From Chlamydiales bacterium (GTDB taxonomy: Bacteria; Chlamydiota; Chlamydiia; Chlamydiales; Criblamydiaceae), in the NCBI GenBank assembly GCA_024233575.1, contig JACKPN010000004.1, forward strand, positions 62,001 to 126,000: a DNA stretch of 64,000 nucleotides. The letters are read 5' to 3'. Position 1 is the first letter of the stretch. Every line of letters starts with the position of its first letter. Under the pieces are notes generated by a model. That model did no database searches, had not been told where the DNA came from, and saw nothing but the letters and a program-made list of their open reading frames with translations. The position numbers and the translations under genes were made by a program. Below are positions 37,594-46,321 of this stretch, piece by piece.

Positions 37594-38421
37594 TTATTGT
37601 TTTACAGAAAGATAATAGATATTGCAGCTGACCGAGATGTTATTTTGCTCGGGCAATGAGATATCGAGAGTGAGTTCTGCGTCCATTCTGTGTGGCAGCA
37701 TTGATTTTCTTTCAAGACAATGTTTAATAGAACCGTTTAGGCGGATATTTTGCACACCGTCATCAAAGTTACAGACAACAGTATGGAGGGTGTCGATATA
37801 ATTTTCATCAATGCTGACGCATTTGGTTGTAATCGAGGCTGTTGCTCCTTCAGGAGTAGTGATCACTTTCTCTACAGGTTCGCTTACATTGATTGTCAAT
37901 GTGTCGATTTTAAATTCATCGGAATGCGCAAGTAAGAACTGGTTGATTTGGTTGGTGACTCCATTAGCCAGTTCAACAGGAGCAATGCCGCTGTTTTTTA
38001 GAAACTCGTGAGCGATCTCATCTGCGCCATCAATACGCATTAGTTGTCGCTCAGGCGACATAGTCAAGTTCATTGTTTTCCCTTTGACGGCGTCAATGAA
38101 AACAGCTAGGAAAGGGCAGTTATTGATTTGCGGTAGATTGCTTTTAACGGAAAGGTCGTTAATCGTTTCAGCAAAGGTGATGTTACCTTCGCTGTCAATG
38201 TCGGCGACGAGCATCTGGCTTGCCAGGTCAACAGCAACTGTAACGCCCTTGTCTTCTTCTGTGTTTTGCTTAACATTCAACTCAGCGTAATAGTTTTCTT
38301 TGTAGGAGTCTCCAACCGTAGGCGTTAGCCTTAGTGAAATTTCCTGATCATCAATTGCTGCCATGCAGCAAAATTGTGTAGTTATCAGAGTGATAAATAG
38401 GTAAGAAAATTTTTTGATCAT
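37594..38421 (-). CDS. Hypothetical exported protein
   Basis: This 275-residue protein starts with a signal peptide (KKFSYLFITLITTQFCCMA). The mature part looks like an all-beta fold with alternating strands (for example ISLRLTPTVGDSYKENYYAEL and ASITTKCVSIDENYIDTLHT). It is not recognised with confidence. Similar exported proteins of unknown function with this TPTVGDSYKE-like opening occur in environmental bacteria, but I cannot name the family. It sits between two sulfotransferase-like genes and may be expressed with them. Confidence 0.65.
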   Translation of the reverse strand: MIKKFSYLFITLITTQFCCMAAIDDQEISLRLTPTVGDSYKENYYAELNVKQNTEEDKGVTVAVDLASQMLVADIDSEGNITFAETINDLSVKSNLPQINNCPFLAVFIDAVKGKTMNLTMSPERQLMRIDGADEIAHEFLKNSGIAPVELANGVTNQINQFLLAHSDEFKIDTLTINVSEPVEKVITTPEGATASITTKCVSIDENYIDTLHTVVCNFDDGVQNIRLNGSIKHCLERKSMLPHRMDAELTLDISLPEQNNISVSCNIYYLSVKQ

Positions 38422-38478
38422 GACAAACCTTATGTTTTGTTTATTAAGTCCGCAATAATATTTTAACGAATTTTGTAA

Positions 38479-39168
38479 TTAATAACAATTGATTAACATT
38501 TTAAAAAACATATTTTGAATATCACAAATCTCTTCAATATCGGACTGGATATGCACCGGTAACTGTTCGAATATTAGGTCTATTAATTGCTTACTCGGGA
38601 CAATTCGATTGATGTCGATGATACTCGTTGTATGATTTGTTCCCGCGCTGATGTTGATGATTTCAGGCCAATCCCCTCTTCGGCTTCTATGCATACGAGC
38701 AAAGGCATGCAGTTGATCGTATCTGAAATAGTTGCGGGCATCATGGATAATTTCTTCATCGCTTTTTTGTGTTACCGCGTTCCAGTGGTAAAGCGTGAGC
38801 GCTTCCTTCGGATCTTGAACGACGATGATATAACGGACATGTTTGTTGTCCCATAGAAAATCATCTTGAGTCAGGTTGTCCATTACAGACCAGATCGCAT
38901 TGATCAAACATGTATTTCTTTTTACAGAACGTTCAATTGCTATGTCGCGGATGCCGGCATATGTGGGGTTATGAACGAAGTCGCTTTCGAGATCAGGGTC
39001 TTCGTTGGTCAGTCCATGAGTCCATGGATTATTGTAAACGTGGTATGTATTGCAGTCGATAGCAGACGCCAGCTCGGGCATTGGATTGGTGAGAAGGATA
39101 GTAAGGTCATTTGCTTGTAGTTGACTTTGAATTAAGATTGCAAATACTGCTGAAAAGATGATTTTCAT
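38479..39168 (-). CDS. Exported protein, possibly a degenerate sulfotransferase paralogue
   Basis: The 229-residue protein has a signal peptide (KIIFSAVFAILIQSQLQA). It seems to follow the layout of the sulfotransferase at 36631: a strand followed by LLTNPMPELASAI where the PAPS loop would be, and IIVVQDPKEALTLYH where LVRDPHNSIVSFY would be. The key Arg is replaced by Gln and the loop Arg-Ser is lost, so PAPS binding is doubtful. Relationship to the neighbour is inferred from position and pattern. It could equally be an unrelated exported protein. Confidence 0.5.
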   Translation of the reverse strand: MKIIFSAVFAILIQSQLQANDLTILLTNPMPELASAIDCNTYHVYNNPWTHGLTNEDPDLESDFVHNPTYAGIRDIAIERSVKRNTCLINAIWSVMDNLTQDDFLWDNKHVRYIIVVQDPKEALTLYHWNAVTQKSDEEIIHDARNYFRYDQLHAFARMHRSRRGDWPEIINISAGTNHTTSIIDINRIVPSKQLIDLIFEQLPVHIQSDIEEICDIQNMFFKMLINCY

Positions 39169-39342
39169 GATATCTCCTGGCTATTTTGGGATAAATAAGT
39201 GGATGTTTATTGCCTTATCCTTATTTTTTTTACGAAACAGGCAATAATTTTTTCCAGTACAGAGCATCAAGACATTTAGACTGTAGTAATGACACTGACA
39301 GGCGGCAACATGCAGATACGTTACCATCTTCAAATCAAACGT

Positions 39343-39576
39343 TCAATTTTTTTGGCGATGCCTGTCGATTTCTTTTTGAAGCGCTATCTCGAGAGGTTCG
39401 TTGCATCCTCTGAGAGCAGCAAGTAGCTTCTCTATACTCCATCCGCAACTTTGGGACTGGTTGTATTCCAACCAAGACGTTGCGATGTGATCGTATACCG
39501 CTAGTACTCTCTTATTGCTTCTGCTGTATTCGCTGAGAGCCTGGCGAGTTGCTTGTATGTCAGCAAAGGTGGTGGT
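39343..39576 (-). pseudogene. 3' remnant of an unknown gene cut by an IS605-like relic
   Basis: An open frame of 77 codons on the minus strand reads TTTFADIQATRQALSEYS near its beginning and ends LQKEIDRHRQKN before a TGA at 39343. It has no start codon with a ribosome-binding site, and the frame is cut at the edge of the hairpin element at 39578. It looks like the C-terminal end of a helical protein whose 5' part was lost. No family is recognised. The 174 bp between it and the gene at 39168 hold nothing I can support. Confidence 0.45.
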
Positions 39577-39577
39577 G

Positions 39578-39893
39578 CGTGACTACTCCCTCGCCTAAAG
39601 GCGAAGGCTTCTACGGCTTTTGCAACCGATGCGATCTAGCCCGAGCGCAACATTTTCTCAAGTTTTTTTCTTTAAACTTCGGGATTTGATTGTGGTTAGG
39701 TTGTTACCGCTGAACCACTACTTACTTGAGGAACCCTTGGTCAACCTTTTGTGGTTTACCACTGGAAGGATTTTCCAGGAACCAGATACACAGTCAGATA
39801 GCTACCTGACACTAAGGTCAAGGTAGCTACTGTTTAACAAAAAAGCGCATTTCATCCCAGTCTTAAAAGACTGGGTTTTCATGCGTCCTCTGG
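39578..39893 (-). mobile_element. Transposase-less IS200/IS605-type element with omega-RNA-like interior
   Basis: Both ends carry subterminal hairpins of the IS200/IS605 kind. Right end: a CCTTCGCC/GGCGAGG-type stem with GTAGTCAC beyond it (39580-39612). Left end: CCCAGTCTT/AAGACTGGG nested inside CGCAT/ATGCG (39846-39885). TTTAT, a common target sequence of such elements, abuts the left end. The 230 bp between them code for nothing but hold several self-complementary segments. The run before the right end (minus strand TTGCAAAAGCCGTAGAAGCC) resembles the right-end RNA of TnpB elements. No tnpA or tnpB is present, so this is a non-autonomous relic. Confidence 0.6.
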
Positions 39894-39924
39894 ATAAAAT
39901 AGAAAAGAATAGCGTAATTAACAA

Positions 39925-39946
39925 ATAAGTTTACTCAAAAGTAAAC
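39925..39946 (-). terminator. Possible terminator of the efflux operon
   Basis: GTTTACT and AGTAAAC form a 7-bp stem with a 4-base loop (39929-39946) just after the last gene of the efflux operon. On the minus strand it is followed by TTATTTGTTA. The stem is AT-rich and so weak, but the position fits termination. Confidence 0.45.
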
Positions 39947-39949
39947 AGA

Positions 39950-41377
39950 TCAATAACAGGGAATATCCCAGCCTCCTCCTAAAGATTTGTAAAGAGAGAT
40001 CAGCTTATTGAAAGCCTCGAGCTTGCTTTCCGTTACGACTTCTTTGGCGCTAATAACGTTTAGTTTTTTATTTAGTACACCGGGAGCATCTGCGATACCT
40101 GACAAATAGAGCGCTTCGGTCAACGCAAAAGCATCACTGACGTCCGATAAAGAGGATTCCAAATTGCTCGTCCGATCAACTTCCTGCGTATAACCGACAA
40201 TACGGCTTTCTGCTTCCTCTACAGCTTGAAGGATTGTTTGTTCGTACTGATAGAAACGGGCCATCGCTTTAGCTTCTTCGGCGCGGATGTTTGCTCGGAG
40301 ACGTCCACCTTTAAAGACGGGTGTCAGGATGTCGGCGGTATACGACCAGACGAAATTATCAAAAAGCTGAGTTGGCAGAGTGAATTTTTGATGGCCAACG
40401 CTGCCTGCAAGGAAAAATCGCGGGAATAGATCCCTGACGGCGACGCCTACGTCTGCCGTTGCAGCTCCAAGTTCTGCTTCCGCTTGGCGGATGTCCGGTC
40501 TTCTTTCCAGGAGCTCCGAGGGAAGACCAGCTTCGACGAGTACCGGTAGAGAGGGTAGTGGCTTCGGTGCCTCCATCTCTTCCAAAAGAACCCCGGGAAA
40601 CTCCCCTATTAGGATAGAAAGCCGGTAGATAGCAGTGAACATTTCAGCGACGAGCTGAGGCAGCTCAGACTTCAGACTGCTGAGGCTGGCTTCGAGATCG
40701 AGGATGTCGATGGAATTGGCGATCCCTGTTGTTTCCAGTTTTTTTCTGAGATCGAGAATTTCCTCTAAAGTTTTTATCTTTTCTTCTTTCTGCGCGATAA
40801 GCTCTTGATATCCTCTAGCGTTGAAGTAGTTTGTTGCCGTTTCAGCAAAAACGGATAGAAGGGCGCCGTGGTATGCCTCGACGGCGCTGCCCACACGATA
40901 GCAGGCTGCTTCAACCTGTTTACGCGTTCTTCCGAAGATATCGATCTCCCATATCGCATCCAGTCCAACAAAGAATATCTCTTGCTGAAAGTTTGTTGTC
41001 ACGCTGGCGATGTTGCCGGGATTAGCGTTACCTGCTCCTCCAAAGAAGGTATTGAAGGAGTTTCTGTTATAACGAAGCTCTGCATCGATATCGGGATATA
41101 GCTGCGATGTGACTGTCAGTCTGACTGCCCTTGCCTGGCAGACGTTGGCCATGGCGGCCCTGACATCCTTATTATTTTCTGATGCTAGCTCTATATAGTG
41201 TGTCAGCTGATCATCTTCGAAGGATTCCCACCAGCAGAGGTCGACCTCCCCTTCACTTTCGGTTGAAACCCAGGAAGAAGGGGCGCCGATAGGACGGCAG
41301 CAGTTTGTACTCGATCTGCACGAGGGAAGCAACAGTAAGGCTATCACTATAGACACAAAAAAAATACGCTTCATCAT
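39950..41377 (-). CDS. Outer-membrane efflux lipoprotein, NodT/OprM type
   Basis: The 475-residue protein is the outer-membrane channel of a tripartite exporter. It has a lipoprotein signal with lipobox LLLPSC (about 15-20), two TolC-like repeats of long helices, and the family block ELLERRPDIRQAEAELGAATADVGVAVRDLFP. The C-terminal part keeps the QVEAAYR-like position as QAVEEAESRIVGY. It is last in the operon, and its start overlaps the permease stop by 4 nt. It should dock on the HlyD-type adaptor encoded upstream to carry substrate across the outer membrane. Confidence 0.92.
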   Translation of the reverse strand: MMKRIFFVSIVIALLLLPSCRSSTNCCRPIGAPSSWVSTESEGEVDLCWWESFEDDQLTHYIELASENNKDVRAAMANVCQARAVRLTVTSQLYPDIDAELRYNRNSFNTFFGGAGNANPGNIASVTTNFQQEIFFVGLDAIWEIDIFGRTRKQVEAACYRVGSAVEAYHGALLSVFAETATNYFNARGYQELIAQKEEKIKTLEEILDLRKKLETTGIANSIDILDLEASLSSLKSELPQLVAEMFTAIYRLSILIGEFPGVLLEEMEAPKPLPSLPVLVEAGLPSELLERRPDIRQAEAELGAATADVGVAVRDLFPRFFLAGSVGHQKFTLPTQLFDNFVWSYTADILTPVFKGGRLRANIRAEEAKAMARFYQYEQTILQAVEEAESRIVGYTQEVDRTSNLESSLSDVSDAFALTEALYLSGIADAPGVLNKKLNVISAKEVVTESKLEAFNKLISLYKSLGGGWDIPCY

Positions 41378-42483
41378 TCGAGCCTTTTTTTAAAGAACCA
41401 ATCGGCTCCCGTCAAGGTAAATAGTGAGATGAGCAAGAGAGGATACACGTTTTGCCATACGGAGTAGAAAGACCAGGATTTCAAGAAAATCCCCCTGACG
41501 ATCTCTAAAAAGTAGCGGAGAGGGTTTAGGTAGGTGCCGATCTGCAGCCAGTGCGGCATATTCTCGATGGGCGTGGCAAATCCTGAAAGAGCGATTGCCG
41601 GGGCCATGAATACCATGACGCCTAGCAGCGCTTGCTGTTGGGTTTTGGCCATTGAGGAGATGAAGAGACCGATGCCGACAATAGAAAGGACAAAAACAAA
41701 AATACTGAAATAAAGGAGAAGGAACGAGCCGGTAAAAGGGATTCCGAAGAAAAGGATTGCCGCAAGCAGGATTAGTGTGCCTTCACCGATGCCGATGATC
41801 ATCGCCGGGATCGCTTTTCCAATAATGATCTCGGTTGGTGTGAGCGGTGAGACCAACAACTGTTCAAAGGTGCCTACTTCCCTTTCTCTTGCAACCGATA
41901 ATGCCGTTACGAGAAGACAGATCAGCAGGGTAAGAACACCAACAAGCCCGGGAACGGTGAACCATGTGTAGATGAGGTTTGGATTGTACCAGTTCCAAGG
42001 GACGAGTGTTGTTCGATCTTTTGGCAAGCCTAGCGTACTTTTGGTGTCGTGCTGGAACTGCTCCAAGATCCCGACAGCATAGCCTTGTACTATCTGTGCA
42101 GAGTTTGATTTTCTTCCGTCCATAAGGAGCTGGACCTTTGCCTCTCTACCTTGAAGGATATTGCGCGAGAAGGTCTCATCGATGTGCATCACAAGGATAA
42201 CATCCTGGTTATCAAGAGCTTTTTTCACCTGTTCGTTGGTGTCATAAAAGTAGATGTTACGAAATGTGGGTGCGCCGACGAAACGTTGGATAAGCTCGTA
42301 CGAATATTTCCCGTTGTCTTTGTTCCAAACGCCCATATCAATATTCTGCACATCCAATGTTGCGGCGAAGGAAAAGATAAACAGCTGTACCAGCGGCGGA
42401 ATGATGAGCACAGTCCTGCTTTTCCTATCTTGCAAGATCGCAAGGATCTCTTTAATAATTAAGGCTTTGATTTTTTTTATCAA
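41374..42483 (-). CDS. ABC-2 type permease (YhhJ-like), second
   Basis: This 369-residue inner-membrane protein has one N-terminal helix, a large periplasmic domain (about 45-175) and five C-terminal helices with the ABC-2 motif REREVGTFEQLLVSPLTPTEIIIGK. It resembles YhhJ/YbhR permeases of HlyD-linked exporters. It overlaps the first permease by 4 nt upstream and the efflux lipoprotein by 4 nt downstream. The pair of permeases probably forms a heterodimer. Confidence 0.92.
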   Translation of the reverse strand: MIKKIKALIIKEILAILQDRKSRTVLIIPPLVQLFIFSFAATLDVQNIDMGVWNKDNGKYSYELIQRFVGAPTFRNIYFYDTNEQVKKALDNQDVILVMHIDETFSRNILQGREAKVQLLMDGRKSNSAQIVQGYAVGILEQFQHDTKSTLGLPKDRTTLVPWNWYNPNLIYTWFTVPGLVGVLTLLICLLVTALSVAREREVGTFEQLLVSPLTPTEIIIGKAIPAMIIGIGEGTLILLAAILFFGIPFTGSFLLLYFSIFVFVLSIVGIGLFISSMAKTQQQALLGVMVFMAPAIALSGFATPIENMPHWLQIGTYLNPLRYFLEIVRGIFLKSWSFYSVWQNVYPLLLISLFTLTGADWFFKKRLE

Positions 42484-43598
42484 TCCAACCTCTTTCGCGA
42501 TATTTTAGCGATGGCAAAGTATACAATCAGGCAGAACAGAAGTAAAAATGCCAAATCGTAAAGAATGAGTTCCCACACATTTCCTACGAGAAAGATAGTC
42601 TGAAGCGATGAGACATAGTAACGAGCCGGTACAAGATAGGTAACCATGCGGATGATTAGCGGCATGCTTGAAATTTCGAAGATAAAGCCTGAAAGAATGA
42701 ACGAGGGCAGATAAGAGGACACGATCGACATTTGGGAGGCGACAAACTGGTCCCTTGCTAATGTCGAAATGAATAGACCGACTCCTAGCGCTGCCATGAG
42801 AAATGCTGAAGAAACAAGGGCGAGAAGCGCCCAGCTTCCTTGGAACGGCACTTTATAAAAATAAACCGAGACAAATGTACAGAAGATCAATGAGAGCAGT
42901 CCCAGCACAAAGTTTGGAATGATCTTACTGACGATCAGCTCCCAGATAGTCACCGGTGTTGAAAGAAGCGACTCCATTGTTCCTCTCTCCCATTCCCTTG
43001 ATACGACAACAGCTGTCAGGAGTGTTCCAATGAGCGTCATGATGATGGCGATAGAGCCGGGTACAAGAAAAAAACGGCTGTTTAAGTCTTCGTTGTACCA
43101 GAATCGCGGTTCAGCGCCAATTTTCGGTTTTCTTCTGTTTGCTTGTTGCGCGTCTTGCATCTTCACCCAGTTGATCCAAGCGCCCCTGACGTAGTTCTGA
43201 ACAAAAGCTGAGGTATTGGGGATTGATCCATCTCCGATCACTTGGATTGGCGCTTCTTTTTCCGGTGAGAAAAAATCGCGTGAAAAATAGGAGGGAATGA
43301 CAACAAATCCCCTTATTTTTCCTTCTTGCAGCTCTTTGTAAAATGGCTCGCTTGTTCGTTCTACTTTTACAGAGAAGTAGCGTGATTCTTTTAACGAGTC
43401 GACAAAGCTTTGTACAATCGGCGACGAATCTTCCATAGCAACGCCGATGGGGAGATTGGTGATATCAAGGGAGATACCGATTCCATAGATGAATAGAAGA
43501 ATCAAGGGAAGAATCACGGCGATCAGAAAACTGCCGGGATCGCGGATCATTTGAAAAAACTCTTTTTTTATAAGTGCTTTGACCCTGGCGTTCTTCAT
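42480..43598 (-). CDS. ABC-2 type permease (YhhJ-like), first
   Basis: This 372-residue permease has the same plan as its downstream partner: one N-terminal helix (LIAVILPLILLFIYGIGISL), a periplasmic domain and five C-terminal helices. The ABC-2 signature is SREWERGTMESLLSTPVTIWELIVSK. The two permeases are clearly paralogous but diverged. Its start overlaps the ATPase stop by 4 nt. Export of drugs, lipids or proteins is possible and the substrate is unknown. Confidence 0.92.
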   Translation of the reverse strand: MKNARVKALIKKEFFQMIRDPGSFLIAVILPLILLFIYGIGISLDITNLPIGVAMEDSSPIVQSFVDSLKESRYFSVKVERTSEPFYKELQEGKIRGFVVIPSYFSRDFFSPEKEAPIQVIGDGSIPNTSAFVQNYVRGAWINWVKMQDAQQANRRKPKIGAEPRFWYNEDLNSRFFLVPGSIAIIMTLIGTLLTAVVVSREWERGTMESLLSTPVTIWELIVSKIIPNFVLGLLSLIFCTFVSVYFYKVPFQGSWALLALVSSAFLMAALGVGLFISTLARDQFVASQMSIVSSYLPSFILSGFIFEISSMPLIIRMVTYLVPARYYVSSLQTIFLVGNVWELILYDLAFLLLFCLIVYFAIAKISRKRLD

Positions 43599-45310
43599 TC
43601 CCCTCCTTTACATAAGATGACAAATGCATCTTCTATGGTGGGGTGAGGCCTGTCAGCTGTCTGTACCTTTTCTTTCAACTCATCGGGAGAACCAATGGCT
43701 ACAAGTTCCCCTCCGGAAAGAAAGCCGATACGGTCGCAATATTCTGCTTCATCCATATAGTGGGTTGTGATCATGACTGTCGTTCCGCGAGAAACGAGAC
43801 CATTGATATGATTCCAAAATTCTCTTCTGGTCACAGGGTCGACGCCTGATGTCGGCTCATCAAGAAAAAGGACTTCTGGACGATGCATCAGTGAACAAGC
43901 GAGGGCGAGCCTCTGTTTAAACCCTGGAGGAAGTTTACCTGAGGGTGTGTTCAGGTAGGAGTCGAACGAGAAGATCGAGACCATGTCCTCCACTGCATGA
44001 TTTCTGCTCTCGTTTTTGATAGGATAGATTCCTGCGAAAAATTCTAGGTTTTGACGGATTGTCATGTTTGAGTATAGAGAGAACTTTTGTGCGACGTAGC
44101 CGATTTTCGAGCGAGCTTCACTTGGCGCTTTCAGCAACGACAGTCCTTCGACTTCGCCGTTCCCTTCAGAAGGTTTGATCAGACCGCAAAGCATGCGGAA
44201 TGTGGTTGACTTACCGGCGCCGTTTGGTCCTAATAATCCGAATATCTCCCCTCTTTTGACAGAAAACGTGACATTTTTTGTCGCAACGAAATTTCCAAAC
44301 CGTTTGGTTAGTCCATCAGCGTTGATGATCGTTTTATTGTCGTCAGGAAATGACTGCATCCTATCTGCTAGAGGAGAGATCTCTTTCTGTGCGCCTCCAA
44401 GAAGATCAATAAAAGCATCTTCAAAGCGCGGTGCGGTTTGCTGTAGTTTTGCCTGCGATGATTGTGTGATTTTCTGTAGATCAGGAAGCTGTTCCCCTTC
44501 TTTCAGAACGATTCTTACTGCCATCCCTTGGATGACTGCATCTAGAATTGCGGGATCAAGCAGGCAACGGTTCAGGACCGCCCGTTTAGATTTCTCAAGG
44601 CCGGTGATTAAGTATGTCCGCTCTTTCATTTTTTCTGTGAGAAGGTTTGGTTTTCCTTGAAAAAGGAGTTCTCCTTTGTTGAGCAAGAGCACTTCATCGC
44701 ATTTTTCTGCTTCGTCGAGGTAGGAGGTGCTCCAAATGACAGATTTACCTTGGTCTACTAACGAGCGCATCATCTCCCATAGCTCCCTTCGGGCATAGGG
44801 ATCGACGCCGACGGTCGGCTCGTCAAGGATCATAAGCTGTGGTTTTTGAAGAAGCGAGGTAACGAGTGCTAGCTTTTGCTTCATCCCTCCTGACAGGTTC
44901 TTTGCCAACCGATCTTGGAAGTCGCTGAGCCCAGAAAAAGCCAAGAGTTTTGAAAAGAGCTCTTTTTCTTCTTCAGGGGGCAGTCCTCTCAACCGCGCAT
45001 AAAGCTCCATATTTTGATGTACGGTCAAATCTTCATAGAGACCAAATTGTTGAGGCATATAGGAGATGATTTCATGGAGCGCGTGAGATTGGGAAAAGGC
45101 GTTTAATCCTAGTACGATCGCTTCACCTTCTGTTGGCGTGAGCAGTCCTGTCATCAGACGGATGAGTGTCGTTTTCCCTGCGCCGTCAGGACCTATGAGT
45201 CCGATAATTTTTCCTGCAGGAATTTCTGTTGTTGTGGGTAAAAGAGCATTTGTTTCTTGACCGGGAAACTTTTTGGCAAGTCCCCGTAGCGAAATCGCTG
45301 AATCGCTCAA
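43595..45310 (-). CDS. Fused double ABC transporter ATPase (YhiH/RbbA N-terminal type)
   Basis: The 571-residue protein holds two ABC ATPase domains in one chain. The first has Walker A GPDGAGKTT (about 39), signature LSGGMKQKLAL and Walker B LMILDEPTVGVD. The second has Walker A GPNGAGKST (about 358), a degenerate signature LPPGFKQRLAL and Walker B VLFLDEPTSGVD. LPPG or LPLG in domain two is normal for YhiH-like proteins. It energises the two downstream permeases. The HlyD gene ends 3 bp upstream. Confidence 0.94.
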   Translation of the reverse strand: MSDSAISLRGLAKKFPGQETNALLPTTTEIPAGKIIGLIGPDGAGKTTLIRLMTGLLTPTEGEAIVLGLNAFSQSHALHEIISYMPQQFGLYEDLTVHQNMELYARLRGLPPEEEKELFSKLLAFSGLSDFQDRLAKNLSGGMKQKLALVTSLLQKPQLMILDEPTVGVDPYARRELWEMMRSLVDQGKSVIWSTSYLDEAEKCDEVLLLNKGELLFQGKPNLLTEKMKERTYLITGLEKSKRAVLNRCLLDPAILDAVIQGMAVRIVLKEGEQLPDLQKITQSSQAKLQQTAPRFEDAFIDLLGGAQKEISPLADRMQSFPDDNKTIINADGLTKRFGNFVATKNVTFSVKRGEIFGLLGPNGAGKSTTFRMLCGLIKPSEGNGEVEGLSLLKAPSEARSKIGYVAQKFSLYSNMTIRQNLEFFAGIYPIKNESRNHAVEDMVSIFSFDSYLNTPSGKLPPGFKQRLALACSLMHRPEVLFLDEPTSGVDPVTRREFWNHINGLVSRGTTVMITTHYMDEAEYCDRIGFLSGGELVAIGSPDELKEKVQTADRPHPTIEDAFVILCKGGE

Positions 45311-45313
45311 AGC

Positions 45314-46156
45314 CTATGACTCTTGGTTTAGGTTGATTTTGACAGTTACCGGCATCCCTTGCTTCAGTTTGCGATCAGGATTATCGACGACAACGCGGAT
45401 GCGGTATACGAGGTCTGTACGTAGGTTTGCGGTTTCGACAGACTTAGGAGTAAATTCGGCTACCGGAGAGATAAATCCTATATGCCCTTTATATGTAGGG
45501 AGTTCGGGGGTGTCTGTTAGAATTTCCGCTTCCATTCCAGGAAATATCGCTCCTAAGTCGGGCTCTGAGAGATATGCTCTTACCCATACCGGATCAGATA
45601 TGCTTAAAGTGTATATTGGCTCACCGAAGTTAACGATAGCGCCGGGTTCTCTCACTCTTGTCAGGATCGTTCCTACACTCGGTGCAAATAGTTGTGTATC
45701 ATTTAGCCGCGTCTGGGTGCGTTCTACGTTAGCTAGTGCTTCCTTAAGATCTTCTTCCAGCTTCTTAGCGTTCCAGTAAGCTTCATCAAACACCTCTTTG
45801 GAGACAGCGCCTGATTCGACAACTTCTTGCCGTCTGACCAGCGCATGGGAGGCGTTCTTGAATGCGGCTTGTACCGCTTCTGCATGTGCCACAGCTTGAG
45901 CAAGTTCTTCTTGGTATGGAACGGGGTCGAGAAAACCCATCAGTTGTCCGGGTTCGATGAGATCACCCTCTTCGTAGATCATCTGCGATACGCGCCCGTT
46001 CACACGAAATCCCAGGTCTACCTGCCGAACGTCTACATTACCATAGAGAGTAAGAGTATTTCCTGTCGCCTCATGCCAGAGCTTAGGCAACAACCATATT
46101 GCGGCTAAGATACCTAAAACAACGATGATCAAAGGGATAATATTTTTTTTAATCAT
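45314..46156 (-). CDS. HlyD-family periplasmic adaptor (YhiI-like)
   Basis: The 280-residue adaptor has one N-terminal membrane anchor (IIPLIIVVLGILAAIWLLP), a biotinyl-lipoyl-like domain (VDLGFRVNGRVSQMIYEEGD) and a helical hairpin (about 80-140). A beta-barrel domain ends in TDLVYRIRVVVDNPDRKLKQ. It bridges the inner-membrane ABC exporter and the outer-membrane lipoprotein. It is the first gene of the operon, preceded by a 165-bp gap shared with the divergent SET-domain gene. Confidence 0.93.
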   Translation of the reverse strand: MIKKNIIPLIIVVLGILAAIWLLPKLWHEATGNTLTLYGNVDVRQVDLGFRVNGRVSQMIYEEGDLIEPGQLMGFLDPVPYQEELAQAVAHAEAVQAAFKNASHALVRRQEVVESGAVSKEVFDEAYWNAKKLEEDLKEALANVERTQTRLNDTQLFAPSVGTILTRVREPGAIVNFGEPIYTLSISDPVWVRAYLSEPDLGAIFPGMEAEILTDTPELPTYKGHIGFISPVAEFTPKSVETANLRTDLVYRIRVVVDNPDRKLKQGMPVTVKINLNQES

Positions 46157-46321
46157 AACCTCTCTATATATCAGTGGGTATTTCAGATTTCAATCTTATT
46201 TTCCAATGAATGTGATACCATCACTTTCTTCCGGATTCAGAGCCTCCTGTTTTGTAAACATAATTTGGTAGCCTAATACGTGCCTGACTGATACAATTTT
46301 GCCATCATTTTCAGGTGTAGT

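Noticed and set aside
39620..39826. A 68-codon plus-strand frame inside the IS605-like relic
   Set aside because: It lies across the self-complementary interior of the element, opposite to the expected RNA, and has no ribosome-binding site. The sequence is better explained as structured non-coding DNA.
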